Shown: positions 43,390 to 52,129, counted from the first letter of the stretch. The stretch: 64,000 nt of DNA from CBDIHH01 sp965279095 (GCA_965279095.1 CBDIHH010000007.1:124001-188000), one strand, 5' to 3'. The notes: generated from the letters alone by a model not told the origin. A program made the numbers and translations.

Positions 43390-43502
43390 TGGGCCCAAGC
43401 CTGTCAAGGATGCGCCGCAGGCGCACCGCTGTGCGGCGGCGCGACGCGCCGTCCTTGACAGGCTTGGGCCCACGAAAAACCATTCCATCAAGCGTTCGAC
43501 GG
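43355..43502 (+). repeat. R1 palindromic repeat, copy B
   Basis: Conserved ends as in copy A, but the long arms are different and still pair perfectly: GTGGGCCCAAGCCTGTCAAG on the left, CTTGACAGGCTTGGGCCCAC on the right. The central hairpin GCGCCGCAGGCGCACCGC is shared in type with other copies. Confidence 0.88.
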
Positions 43503-43578
43503 CGGGGTGTGGAGGGTTGGAGGACTGGGCTTCGTGCACTGTCAGCGTCATGCAGCCTCACCCCACCACGGGCGGCGC

Positions 43579-43636
43579 CGCCCCCTCCACCACCTTCGGT
43601 GGTCCCCCTCCCCCGCGCCGAGGCGCGGGGGAGGAG
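43579..43636 (+). repeat. R3 palindromic element downstream of uvrC
   Basis: GCCCCCTCCACC, hairpin ACCACCTTCGGTGGT, CCCCCTCCCCC with hairpin CGCGCCGAGGCGCG, then GGGGGAGGAG. It lies about 20 nt beyond the uvrC stop and could assist termination. Confidence 0.85.
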
Positions 43637-43658
43637 TGAGGGGCAGGCGGCGGCGGCC

Positions 43659-45545
43659 TCACCCCCGGTGGAAGTAGTCGTAGATGCGCTGGGCCATGGG
43701 CTCGGAGACGCCCTCGATTTTCACCAGGTCGGCCACGGCGGCGCGGGAGACGCCGCGGGCGGAGCCGAAGGCGTGGAGCAGCGCCTTCTTGCGGCCGGGG
43801 CCGATGCCGTCGATGTCGTCCAGGGGCGAGCGCTTCATCTCCATGGTGCGGCGGGTGCGGTGGGCGCCGATGCCGAAGCGGTGGGCCTCGTCGCGCAGGC
43901 GCTGGAGGTAGTAGAGAACCGGGCTCTTGGGATCGAGCATGAAGGGGTCCTTGCCCGGCATGAAGAACCGCTCCAGCCCCGCGTCGCGGTCCGGGCCCTT
44001 GGCCACCCCGGCCACGGCGATGTCGTCGACGCCCAGCTCGGCCATCACTTCCAGCGCCGAGGCCAGCTGGCCGGCGCCGCCGTCCACCAGCACCAGGTCG
44101 GGGCGCGGGGGGCTCTCGCCGGCCTCCTCGTCCTTGACCATCTTGGCGAAGCGGCGCTTCAGCACCTCGCGCATCATGCCGTAGTCGTCGCCGGGGGTCA
44201 GCTCGGTCCCCTTGATGTTGAACTTGCGGTACTGGTTCTTGAGGAAGCCGTCCGGGCCCGCGACGATCATGGCGCCGACGGCGTTGGTGCCCTGGATGTG
44301 GCTGTTGTCATAGACCTCGATGCGCTCGGGCACGCCGTCCAGGCCGAAGGTCTCGCAGACCGCGGTGAGCAGCTTGGACTGGGCCGAGCTCTCGGCCATC
44401 TTGCGGCCGAAGGCTTCCTTGGCGTTGGTCTGGGCATGGCGGACCAGCTCGCACTTCTCGCCGCGCTGGGGGTGGGCGATCTCGACCTTGTGGCCGGATT
44501 TCAGGGCGAAGGCCTCGGCCAGCAGGGCGCGGTTGGGCACATCGTGCGACAGCAGGATCAGGCGGGGGATGGGCTTGTCCTCGTAGAACTGGCCGAGGAA
44601 GCTGTCGAGGATGTCGCCGTCCTCATCCGCCTTGTCCACCCGGGGGAAGTAGGCGCGGTTGCCCCAGTTCTGGCCGGCGCGGAAGAAGAACACCTGCACG
44701 CAGGCCTGGCCGCCGTCGGCGTGCAGGGCGAAGACGTCGGCCTCGACCACGGTCTGGGGGTTGATGCCCTGCTCCATGGAGATCATCGACAGGGCGCGGA
44801 TGCGGTCGCGGAGGCGAGCGGCGCGCTCGAACTCCATTTCCTCGGCGGCGGCGCCCATCTCGTCGGACAGGCGCTTCATCACCGCGCGGCTCTTGCCGGC
44901 CATGAAGTCGTGGGTTTGCTCCACCAGCTCCAGATAGGCGGCGGGTTCGATGAGGTCGACGCAGGGGGCCGAGCAACGCTTGATCTGGTGCAGCATGCAG
45001 GGGCGGGTGCGGGCGTCGAACACGCTGTCGGAGCAGGAGCGCAGCAGGAAGGCCTTCTGCAGGATGTTGACCGTGCGGTTGACCGCCCAGGTGGAGGCGA
45101 AGGGGCCGAAGTAGTCGCCGGGGGTGGCGTGCGCGCCCCGGTGCTTACGTATCTGCGGGGCGGGGTGGTCGCGGCGGATGAGGATCTCGGCGAAGGACTT
45201 GTCGTCGCGCAGGACCACGTTGAAGCGGGGCTTCAGCCGCTTGATGAGGTTGCTCTCGAGCAGCAGCGCCTCGGTCTCGGTGCGGGTGGTGGTGAACTCC
45301 ATCGACCGGGTCAGGTGGACCATGTGGGCGATGCGCTGGGTGTGGAAGCGGCCCTGGGCGTAGTTGGTCACCCGCTTCTTCAGGGACTTGGCCTTGCCGA
45401 CGTAGAGGCACTCGCCGTCCTCGCCGGCCATGCGGTAGACGCCCGGCGCGTCGGGCAGGCGCTTCACCTCGTCGGCGATCAGGGCCATGCCCTGCAGCCG
45501 GTTCGCCTCGGGGGGCGGCCCCATGTTGATGACGTCGTCGGCCAT
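43659..45545 (-). CDS. uvrC: Excinuclease ABC subunit C
   Basis: Dual-incision nuclease of nucleotide excision repair, 628 residues. The GIY-YIG domain at the start (APGVYRMAGEDGECLYVGKA) makes the 3' cut. The UVR motif (AVMKRLSDEMGAAAEEMEFE) binds UvrB, the RNase-H-like domain (ERIEVYDNSHIQG, DLVLVDGGAGQL) makes the 5' cut, and tandem HhH motifs end the protein (IDGIGPGRKKALLHAFGS). The start is the ATG at 45545. Its 3' terminus is duplicated at 43091-43123, marking it as an integration site. Confidence 0.97.
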   Translation of the reverse strand: MADDVINMGPPPEANRLQGMALIADEVKRLPDAPGVYRMAGEDGECLYVGKAKSLKKRVTNYAQGRFHTQRIAHMVHLTRSMEFTTTRTETEALLLESNLIKRLKPRFNVVLRDDKSFAEILIRRDHPAPQIRKHRGAHATPGDYFGPFASTWAVNRTVNILQKAFLLRSCSDSVFDARTRPCMLHQIKRCSAPCVDLIEPAAYLELVEQTHDFMAGKSRAVMKRLSDEMGAAAEEMEFERAARLRDRIRALSMISMEQGINPQTVVEADVFALHADGGQACVQVFFFRAGQNWGNRAYFPRVDKADEDGDILDSFLGQFYEDKPIPRLILLSHDVPNRALLAEAFALKSGHKVEIAHPQRGEKCELVRHAQTNAKEAFGRKMAESSAQSKLLTAVCETFGLDGVPERIEVYDNSHIQGTNAVGAMIVAGPDGFLKNQYRKFNIKGTELTPGDDYGMMREVLKRRFAKMVKDEEAGESPPRPDLVLVDGGAGQLASALEVMAELGVDDIAVAGVAKGPDRDAGLERFFMPGKDPFMLDPKSPVLYYLQRLRDEAHRFGIGAHRTRRTMEMKRSPLDDIDGIGPGRKKALLHAFGSARGVSRAAVADLVKIEGVSEPMAQRIYDYFHRG

Positions 45546-45598
45546 GGGGGGGATATAGGGCAGATTCTGCGGCGGCGCAGGGGGGGGACTGGGGGTTC

Positions 45599-45654
45599 GC
45601 CCCCTCCACCCCTTCGGGGTCCCCCTCCCCCATCCTCTTCGGGATGGGGGAGGA
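45599..45654 (+). repeat. R3 palindromic element between msrA and uvrC
   Basis: GCCCCCTCCACCCCTTCGGG forms the first hairpin (ACCCCTTCGGGGT). The second is CCCATCCTCTTCGGGATGGG within CCCCCT...GGGGGAGGA. Both hairpin tips differ from other copies yet pair fully. Confidence 0.85.
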
Positions 45655-45658
45655 TAAG

Positions 45659-46387
45659 CTAGCCCCGGGCCTTCACCAGGACCGGTTTGGGGCTGTAGCG
45701 GGCGGGGTAGAGGCGCTTGAGGTCGTCGATCTTGGGCATGTCGTAGGCGGCGATGTAGGGCTGGTCGGGGTTCAGGGTCAGGTAGTCCTGGTGGTAGGCC
45801 TCGGCGGCGTAGAAGCCGGGGTTGGGGCCGACGGTGGTGACGATGGGCTTGGAGAACGCCTTGGCCGCCCCGAGCTGGGCGATATAGGCCTGGGCGACGC
45901 GGGTCTGGTCGGCCGAGGTGGTGAAGATGGCGTTGCGGTACTGGGTCCCGTGGTCGGGGTATTGCATGTTCAGCTGGGTGGGGTCGGTAGCCACCGAGAA
46001 GAAGATTCGCAGGATCTCGCCGAGGGAGACGACCTTGGGGTCGAAGGTGACCTGCACCGCCTCGGCGTGGCCGGTGGCGCCGGTGGAGACCAGCTCGTAG
46101 TTGGCGGTGGCGCGCTTGCCGCCGGCGTAGCCGGACACCGCCTTCTCGACCCCGCGCACGTGCTGGAACACCCCCTGGACGCCCCAGAAGCAACCGCCGG
46201 CGAGGACGATGGTCTGTTTGCCGGCGGTGGCGGGCAGGTCGACGGCGGCGGCGGGCAGGACGCGGGCGGCGGCGACGTTGGCCGCCTGGGCGGGGCCGTC
46301 CAGCGACTTGTAGATCACGGGCGCGGCGACGGCGAGGACGACCACGGCGGCGGAGGCGCGCAGCATCTGGGCGAGCTTGGGGTTCAT
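45659..46387 (-). CDS. msrA: Peptide-methionine (S)-S-oxide reductase, membrane-anchored or exported
   Basis: MsrA of 242 residues repairing oxidised methionine. The catalytic cysteine is in VLAGGCFWGVQGVFQHVRG. Substrate residues are in DPTQLNMQYPDHGTQYRNAI, and the EAYHQDYL block is present. An N-terminal hydrophobic helix (SAAVVVLAVAAPVIYKSL) sends it to the periplasm, unlike cytoplasmic MsrA. It starts 10 nt after the exported msrB, forming a two-gene periplasmic repair operon. The frame extends upstream into msrB; the chosen ATG gives a normal signal region. Confidence 0.95.
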   Translation of the reverse strand: MNPKLAQMLRASAAVVVLAVAAPVIYKSLDGPAQAANVAAARVLPAAAVDLPATAGKQTIVLAGGCFWGVQGVFQHVRGVEKAVSGYAGGKRATANYELVSTGATGHAEAVQVTFDPKVVSLGEILRIFFSVATDPTQLNMQYPDHGTQYRNAIFTTSADQTRVAQAYIAQLGAAKAFSKPIVTTVGPNPGFYAAEAYHQDYLTLNPDQPYIAAYDMPKIDDLKRLYPARYSPKPVLVKARG

Positions 46388-46397
46388 CGGGTTACGC

Positions 46398-46889
46398 TCA
46401 CGCGGCTTTGAAGGTGAGGGCCAGGCCGTCCATGCAGTAGCGCAGGCCGGTGGGCGGGGGGCCGTCGTCGAACACATGGCCCAGGTGGCCGCCGCAGCGG
46501 CGGCAGTGGACCTCGGTGCGGGTCATGCCCAGGGCGCCGTCCTTGCGGGTGCCCACGGCCTTGGGCAGGGGCTGCCAGAAGCTGGGCCAGCCGGTGCCGG
46601 AGTCGAACTTGGTGGCCGAGCTGAACAGGGGCAGGGCGCAGCCGGCGCAGCTGTAGGTCCCCTTCTTGTAGAAGTGGTTCAGGGGGCTGGAGAAGGGCGG
46701 CTCGGTGCCCTCCTGGCGCAGGATGTTGAACTGGGCGGGGGTCAGGCGCTTGCGCCATTCCGCCTCGGTGAGGGTGACCTCGAACTTTTCGGCCGGGGCC
46801 GGCTTGGCGCAGCCGCTGGTGGCGGCGGCGAACCAGGTCAGAACGCCGGTTCCGGCGCCCCCGGCCAGAAGCCCTCTACGATCCAGCAT
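46398..46889 (-). CDS. msrB: Peptide-methionine (R)-S-oxide reductase with Tat signal
   Basis: MsrB of 163 residues. The N-terminus LDRRGLLAGGAGTGV is a twin-arginine signal followed by a hydrophobic core and a cysteine (TSGC) that could be lipidated. Zinc cysteines are in CAGC and CRRCGG, the substrate block is FDSGTGWPSFW, and the catalytic cysteine is in LRYCMDGLAL. First gene of the msrB-msrA pair. Start codons at 46904 and 46889 are both in frame; the second places the arginines normally. Confidence 0.95.
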   Translation of the reverse strand: MLDRRGLLAGGAGTGVLTWFAAATSGCAKPAPAEKFEVTLTEAEWRKRLTPAQFNILRQEGTEPPFSSPLNHFYKKGTYSCAGCALPLFSSATKFDSGTGWPSFWQPLPKAVGTRKDGALGMTRTEVHCRRCGGHLGHVFDDGPPPTGLRYCMDGLALTFKAA

Positions 46890-47027
46890 CGATGATCTCC
46901 TCAAGACAGTCGGCAGGCGCCAACCTAGCCCTAGTTCGCCGGGACGGGCGAACGGTTACATGGGCGGCGCGGCCGCCGTGCGCCAGCAGGATTATCTACG
47001 CCCGAGGGGGGCGGCTGGATCGCCGTC

Positions 47028-47342
47028 TCAGCGGGTCAGCCAGCTGCGCGGCCACTTCCATCCCAGGGCGCGGACCTGGCCCTCCGCCAGGCTGTTGGCC
47101 TTGAGCCGGTCGGCCGACAGCGGCCCCACCGCCTGCACTGGCTCCTGGCCGCCCACCGGCGAGGACGCCACCTCGCCCAGGGCCACGGCGAGGTCCACCG
47201 CCGCCCATTCGGCCCGGGCGCGGTCGGCCTGGGCCACGGCGTAGTAGTGCCGCACCGGCGCGGCGCCGCCCACGGCGACCATCACCCCGATCATCCAGCC
47301 GGTGGGGCCGAGGGGGGCGGGGGGTTCTCGGAAACGACGCAT
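47028..47342 (-). CDS. Hypothetical single-pass membrane protein (104 aa)
   Basis: Protein of 104 residues with one hydrophobic helix near the N-terminus (GPTGWMIGVMVAVGGAAPV), then a soluble segment (VAQADRARAEWAAVDLAVALG) that ends GWKWPRSWLTR. The family is not recognised. It is read divergently from the VanZ-like gene. Confidence 0.6.
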   Translation of the reverse strand: MRRFREPPAPLGPTGWMIGVMVAVGGAAPVRHYYAVAQADRARAEWAAVDLAVALGEVASSPVGGQEPVQAVGPLSADRLKANSLAEGQVRALGWKWPRSWLTR

Positions 47343-47455
47343 GGCCGACCTATCCCCGCCCCGGCCGGCGGCGGCAAGCCCTTGTTCACCACGCTTGTTC
47401 AGCACGTCTTGAGACCGGGCCGGTATGGGTGGGCGGGTCAGACCGGAGCCTTGCC

Positions 47456-47929
47456 TTGCGTCCCATCGATCTCACCGCCGCGGCCCGCGGCTTCCTGGTT
47501 CTCGGCAGCCTGGCCGTCGCCGCCTTCATGCTGGCGCCCATGTTCCAGGGCGCCGAGAGCCGGCTGGGCCTGTCCGACAAGGAAGCCCACGCCCTGGCCT
47601 TCTATTTATTCACGGCGGTGGCCTATCTGGCCGGCCCGCGGGTCCGCCGCACCGACCTGGCCCTGGTGGCGGTGGCCCTGGGCGCCTGCGCCGAGATCGC
47701 CCAGTGGGTCACCGGCCGCGACGCCAGCGTCGCCGACCTGGCGGCCGATTGCGCGGGCGTGTTCCTCGCCTGGGCGCCGACCCAGGTGGAGCGGCTGCGG
47801 CATCTGGCCCGGCGCTATCCCTTCCGGACCTTCGCCGACATCCGCGGGGCGGACCGCCGCCGTCGCGCGGCGCCGTCCCTGGCCCTGACCGGCCCGCGGC
47901 CCGCGCCGCCGAGCGCGTCCAAGGTCTAG
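47456..47929 (+). CDS. VanZ-like family membrane protein
   Basis: Membrane protein of about 157 residues with three to four helices and the VanZ-like block LGACAEIAQWVTGRDASVADLAADCAG. It begins at TTG 47456, preceded by GGAG at 7 nt; a GTG at 47429 is also in frame. The C-terminal tail is cytoplasmic and basic. VanZ-like proteins in Gram-negatives have no established function. Confidence 0.82.
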   Translation: MRPIDLTAAARGFLVLGSLAVAAFMLAPMFQGAESRLGLSDKEAHALAFYLFTAVAYLAGPRVRRTDLALVAVALGACAEIAQWVTGRDASVADLAADCAGVFLAWAPTQVERLRHLARRYPFRTFADIRGADRRRRAAPSLALTGPRPAPPSASKV

Positions 47930-48058
47930 GCGTCTACGGCCAAGCTTTGCCTTGATCTGGGGCCTTTGTCTCAGGAACCGTTACAGTCAAGCCTGATGGC
48001 CAGCAAAAGCTGGTCAATACAGAGCGGCCAACATTCGCAGACCAGCGATACCGGGTAT

Positions 48059-48087
48059 TTGACACAGATTGTGACATTTTTGATAAC
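48059..48087 (+). promoter_or_regulatory. Candidate promoter of the TonB receptor gene
   Basis: TTGACA at 48059-48064, a 16-17 bp spacer, then TGATAAC at 48081-48087, in an AT-rich patch 70-100 nt before the start codon. Matches the housekeeping sigma pattern at -35; the -10 is weaker. Confidence 0.5.
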
Positions 48088-48157
48088 AGCATTGCAGCGG
48101 GAGGCCACTACTTAGCGAGCATCGAACAATAAACGCCGCAACTGGCGTAACTGGGAT

Positions 48158-50596
48158 ATGCTCGTCATGAATTTCCGCTTCGCCCTCCTGGCCGCCAGCG
48201 CGCTTGGCGCCCTGACCGCGTCCGCCGCCCATGCCCAGACGACCGCAGCCCCCGAGGCCGGCGTCGAGGAGGTGGTGGTCACCGGGACCCGCACCGCCGG
48301 CCGCTCGCGCCTCGAGACCGTCGCCCCGGTCGACGTCATCACCACCCAGGCCCTGGCCCGCCAGGGCAGCGGCGGGGAGCTGGCCCAGGCCCTGGCCAAC
48401 CTGACCCCCTCCATCAGCTTCGCCCGCCCGGCCATCACCGACGGCAGCGACCACGTCCGCCCCGCCACCCTGCGCGGCCTCGCCCCCGACCAGACCCTGG
48501 TGCTGATCAACGGCATGCGCGGCCATGTGGGCGCCCTGGTGAACGTCAACGGCTCCATCGGCCGCGGCTCCACAGCCTTCGACCTCAACACCATCCCCTC
48601 GGTGGCCCTGGACCGGGTCGAGGTCCTGCGCGACGGCGCCTCCGCCCAGTACGGCGCCGACGCCATCGCCGGGGTGATCAACCTGCGCCTGCGCGAGGCC
48701 AACCACGGCGGCGGCGTCAGCATCACCGCCGGCCAGTACGACACCGAGTTCAAGCTGCCCCGCGGGACCCACAACGAAACAGACGGCGCCGCGGTCACCG
48801 TGGCCGGCTGGCAGGGCTACAGCCTGGGTCAGGACGGCTTCCTCACCGTGTCGGCGGAATATTACAAGCGCCGCCCCACCAACCGGTCGGACTTCATCAA
48901 CGCGGCCGCCCTGCCCCTGCTGCCGGCCAATACCGTGCTGGGCCGCTTCGGCGATCCGGACCTGAAGAGCGGCGCCCTGTATGCCAACGCCGGCTACAAG
49001 CTCACCGACACATGGTCCCTGTGGGGCTATGCCGGCGGCCAGCACCGCGACTCCGAATCCGCCGCCACGCCGCGGCCCTACAACGACGCCCGCAACATCG
49101 CAGCCATCTATCCCCTGGGCTTCACTCCGCGCATCCAGGCCAACATCGACGACTACAATGTCGGCGGCGGCATCAAAGGCGAGGTGGCCGGCTTCGCCAC
49201 CAACCTCGGCGTCACCTACGGCAAGAACTCGCTGGACTACACCATCGCCAACACCCTGAACGTGACCCTGGGCGCCAATTCCCCGCGGCAGTTCGAGGCC
49301 GGCGGCCTGGAATACGACCAGACCCTGGTCAACCTGAACATGAGCCGCCCCTATGACGTGGGCTTGGCCGGCCCGCTGAACGTGGCCTTCGGCGCCGAAT
49401 ACCGCCGGGAAAGCTTCAGCGTCCATTCCGGCGAACTGGGCTCCTACCAGGCCGGACCCTTCCCGGGCGCCCCCGGCTCGCAGGGCTTCCCGGGCTTCCG
49501 CCCGTCCAACGCCGTCAGCGTCGACCGCCACAACGAGAGCCTCTATCTCGACCTGGAGAGCGAGGTCCTCGCCGGCCTGACCCTGGACGGCGCCGTCCGC
49601 TACGAGAACTACTCGGACTTCGGCGACCAGGTGACCGGCAAGCTGGCCGGCCGCTATGACTTCACCCCCGCCTTCGGGGTGCGGGCCGCGGCGTCCACCG
49701 GGGTCAAGGCCCCGGCCCTGCAGCAGCAGTTCTTCAGCTACACCTCGACCAACAACATCGTCACCGCCAACGGGTCGATCCTGCAGGAGGCCGGCACCTT
49801 CCCGGTGACCGCGCCGATCGCCATCTCGCTCGGCGCCAAGCCGCTGGAGGCCGAGAAGTCGACCAACTATTCGGTGGGCTTTGTCTTCCACCAGGGGCCG
49901 TTCGAGCTGACCGTCGACGGCTACCAGATCAAGATCCGCGACCGCATCGTCTATTCCGAGAACCTGCCGGGCCCCACCACTCCGGCAGCGACCTCGGCGA
50001 TCCTCACCGCCCGCCTGGCGCCCTTCGGCGTCAGCGCCGCGCGGTTCTTCCTGAACGGGGTGGAGACCACCACCGAGGGGGTCGACATCGTCGCCCGCTA
50101 TCGCCTGGACGCCGCCGCCTTCGGCCGTTTCGACTTCTTGGCGGCCGCCAACTTCAACAGCACCAAGGTCACCAAGACCCCCAGCCTGCCGCAGATCTCG
50201 GCCGTCCCGTCGCAGCCCTTCCTGTTCGACCGCGGCAATGTGCTGTCGCTGGAACAGGGGACGCCGGAGCAGAAGCTGGTGTTCTCCACCGACTGGACCA
50301 ACGGCGGCTGGGCGGTCAGCGCCAAGGCCACCCACTACGACAGCGTCCTGATCCCCAACAACAACCCGACCCTCGACTACGAGTCGGGCCAAGCGTGGAT
50401 CGCGGACCTGGAGGGTCGCTACAAGTTCGGCAACGGCCTCGGCGTGGCCCTGGGGGCGAACAACCTGTTCGACCGCTATCCGCAGGCGACGCCGGCCTCG
50501 TTCAACAGCCCCAACGGCGCCATCGCCTATCCCAACTACTCCCCGTTCGGCTTCAACGGCCGCTACCTCTACGGCCGGGTCAGCTACGACTGGTAA
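48158..50596 (+). CDS. TonB-dependent outer-membrane receptor
   Basis: Receptor of 812 residues. Signal peptide (FALLAASALGALTASAAHAQ), then the TonB box region EEVVVTGTRTAGR, the plug (VLINGMRGHVGALVNVNG, GASAQYGADAIAGVINLRL), a 22-strand barrel region and the terminal strand RYLYGRVSYDW with final Trp. It imports a scarce ligand using TonB energy; the ligand is unknown and no transporter operon adjoins it. ATG 48167 is an equally possible start. Confidence 0.95.
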   Translation: MLVMNFRFALLAASALGALTASAAHAQTTAAPEAGVEEVVVTGTRTAGRSRLETVAPVDVITTQALARQGSGGELAQALANLTPSISFARPAITDGSDHVRPATLRGLAPDQTLVLINGMRGHVGALVNVNGSIGRGSTAFDLNTIPSVALDRVEVLRDGASAQYGADAIAGVINLRLREANHGGGVSITAGQYDTEFKLPRGTHNETDGAAVTVAGWQGYSLGQDGFLTVSAEYYKRRPTNRSDFINAAALPLLPANTVLGRFGDPDLKSGALYANAGYKLTDTWSLWGYAGGQHRDSESAATPRPYNDARNIAAIYPLGFTPRIQANIDDYNVGGGIKGEVAGFATNLGVTYGKNSLDYTIANTLNVTLGANSPRQFEAGGLEYDQTLVNLNMSRPYDVGLAGPLNVAFGAEYRRESFSVHSGELGSYQAGPFPGAPGSQGFPGFRPSNAVSVDRHNESLYLDLESEVLAGLTLDGAVRYENYSDFGDQVTGKLAGRYDFTPAFGVRAAASTGVKAPALQQQFFSYTSTNNIVTANGSILQEAGTFPVTAPIAISLGAKPLEAEKSTNYSVGFVFHQGPFELTVDGYQIKIRDRIVYSENLPGPTTPAATSAILTARLAPFGVSAARFFLNGVETTTEGVDIVARYRLDAAAFGRFDFLAAANFNSTKVTKTPSLPQISAVPSQPFLFDRGNVLSLEQGTPEQKLVFSTDWTNGGWAVSAKATHYDSVLIPNNNPTLDYESGQAWIADLEGRYKFGNGLGVALGANNLFDRYPQATPASFNSPNGAIAYPNYSPFGFNGRYLYGRVSYDW

Positions 50597-50617
50597 GGCC
50601 GGGCCTCAGCGCGGACG

Positions 50618-50657
50618 GAAAGGGCGCGCCGCCGAAAGGGGGCGCGCCTTTTTCTTT
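50618..50657 (+). terminator. Rho-independent terminator of TonB receptor gene
   Basis: AAAGGGCGCGCC and GGGCGCGCCTTTTTCTTT form a GC-rich stem with a 9-nt loop (GCCGAAAGG) and a T run, 22 nt past the stop codon. Confidence 0.75.
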
Positions 50658-50726
50658 GGGGGGGAGAAGACACGTTTCAGGGACGAAACTCCGGGCCCGC
50701 CAGGCCGAGCCCCGCCTTCCTCGCTT

Positions 50727-50808
50727 CCCCGGCGTACGCCGGGGCCCAGATCATGAGGATCGGACGTCTAAGCCATAGGATCTGGGTCCCGGCGTACGCC
50801 GGGAATCC
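50727..50808. repeat. GGCGTACGCC-type palindromic repeat, family R4 copy 2
   Basis: CCCCGGCGTACGCCGGGGCC at the left and GTCCCGGCGTACGCCGGGA at the right, with inner inverse segments CCAGATCAT and AGGATCTGG. Same order as 37571-37655. It occupies most of the space before the LysR gene. Confidence 0.85.
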
Positions 50809-50887
50809 GAAGGGGGGGGGAACGCGGGGGCCAATCCGACGTTCGACCGGACCTTTGCTCAAGGTTATTGCGGAGCCGGACCGCATA

Positions 50888-51775
50888 ATGAACGGTTATG
50901 GAATGCCGCGCAGCCTCGTGAACCTGGACATTGAACTGTTGCGGGCCTTCATCGCGGTTGTCGAAACCGGCAGCTTTACGAAGGCCGCAGCGCTCATGGG
51001 CCGGTCCCAACCGGCCATCAGCCTGCAGATCCGGCGCCTGGAAGATCAGCTGGGCGCGCCGTTGATCGATCGCGCCGGCAAGGTCGCCAGCCTGACGCTG
51101 GAGGGCGCCGGCCTGCTGCCGCAGGCCCGGCGAATGCTCAGGGTGAACGACGAGATCGTGGCGAGCCTGGGCGAGGGCGACCTGGAAGGCGAGGTCCGGT
51201 TCGGCGCCCCGGAGGACATCGCCACGCTGCACCTGCCCGCCATTCTGGGCGCCTTCGCCCGCAGCCACCCCCGCATCACGCTCTCGGTAACCGCCGACTA
51301 CACCGCAAACCTGCTCGATCAACTTTCCCGGGGCCTGCTCGATCTCGCGCTGATCAAACGCGAGCCCCTGGGTCCCGAGCTTGGGGCGCGAGTTTGGCGC
51401 GAGCCCTTGGTGTGGGTCGCCCTGGACGCCGCGATCCTCGATACGCCACCCCTGCCGCTGATCCTGGCGCCGGCGCCGGATATCTATCGCAAGCGGGCCT
51501 TGGCCGCCTTGCAGGACGCGGACATTCCCTTCCGCGCCGCCTTCACCTCGCCCAGCCTGGCAGGCCAGATGGCGGCCCTGCGCGCTGGACTCGGCGTGGG
51601 CGTGTTGCCCCTCGCCATGGCGCCCCGCGACCTCACCGTCATCGATGACCCCTTGCCGAAGCTCGCCGACAGCGAGATCGCCCTGGTGGCCGCCCGCGGC
51701 GCGGCCGATGGCCCGGCCAAGCTCCTGGCCCAGGAAGTCTTGCGCACCCTCGAGCGGGGCTCGCAGCCACCATAA
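50888..51775 (+). CDS. LysR family transcriptional regulator
   Basis: Regulator of 295 residues. The HTH is at about 8-65 (DIELLRAFIAVVETGSFTKA, MGRSQPAISLQIRRLEDQLG). The effector domain follows (EGEVRFGAPEDIATLHLPAI, LLDLALIKREPLGP). This is the aromatic/efflux-type LysR subgroup often controlling a divergent gene, but the TonB gene upstream runs the same way and ends in a terminator. A CATAAGC palindrome lies 27 nt after the stop. Confidence 0.92.
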   Translation: MNGYGMPRSLVNLDIELLRAFIAVVETGSFTKAAALMGRSQPAISLQIRRLEDQLGAPLIDRAGKVASLTLEGAGLLPQARRMLRVNDEIVASLGEGDLEGEVRFGAPEDIATLHLPAILGAFARSHPRITLSVTADYTANLLDQLSRGLLDLALIKREPLGPELGARVWREPLVWVALDAAILDTPPLPLILAPAPDIYRKRALAALQDADIPFRAAFTSPSLAGQMAALRAGLGVGVLPLAMAPRDLTVIDDPLPKLADSEIALVAARGAADGPAKLLAQEVLRTLERGSQPP

Positions 51776-51802
51776 GGCGCGAGCGAGGCAACGATAGATT
51801 TT

Positions 51803-51819
51803 CATAAGCGATGCTTATG
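51803..51819. promoter_or_regulatory. Perfect inverted repeat CATAAGC-GAT-GCTTATG, LysR-site-like
   Basis: 17-bp dyad with a 3-bp centre and ATAAG half-sites of the kind bound by LysR proteins. It lies just downstream of the LysR gene at 50888-51775 rather than in front of it. Confidence 0.45.
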
Positions 51820-52129
51820 GACGCCATAGGCGCTTCTCATTGGCGCCGCCGCGGCGGGTTCGGCATTGTGTCCGTGCGGCCCGGGCCCCTCTGACGATCA
51901 TCGTGATCGTGATGTCGGATCGCATCGGGTGCGCTCGATGACGGGGTCCGGCTTCCCTCCCCCCACGTCGACACCGGCGCCTTGGCGTCGAGCGCGCCCT
52001 CCTCGAGAAGGAGCGGCTCAGTCATGACCACCCTAATCGCGCCCTGACGTCGCCTGCGCCCGCCACGCAAACGCCAGCCAACCCACCCTCAAAATCCGGA
52101 CCGCCAAGGCGGGACCGAAGGAGTCACCC
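51820..52129. other. Intergenic region upstream of terB, no convincing gene
   Basis: A minus-strand frame of about 60 codons (52025 to 51837) has a possible GG-rich ribosome site, but its composition is Pro/Arg/His-rich and resembles no protein. The promoter of terB should lie near its right end; GAAGGAG precedes the terB ATG. Confidence 0.4.

Larger units (their letters stand above)
42905..43658. other. Repeat-filled junction between accessory region and uvrC
   Basis: About 750 bases without a credible gene. It contains a 33-bp copy of the uvrC 3' end (43091-43123), an R4-like fragment with GGCCCCGGATCATGGCGCC (near 43190), the right 150-bp direct repeat, R1 copy B and one R3 element. Confidence 0.8.

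Noticed and set aside
43371..45662. Plus-strand open frame of 763 codons opposite uvrC
   Set aside because: Antisense shadow of uvrC; it also runs through repeats and has no recognisable domain.
48014..50392. Minus-strand open frame of 792 codons opposite the TonB receptor
   Set aside because: The opposite frame encodes an unmistakable full-length receptor with signal peptide and C-terminal strand; the antisense product is Gly/Gln-rich without motifs.
51837..52025. Minus-strand frame of about 62 codons before terB
   Set aside because: A GG-rich site precedes the ATG, but the product (RHHDHDD, Pro/Arg tail) looks like translated non-coding DNA.
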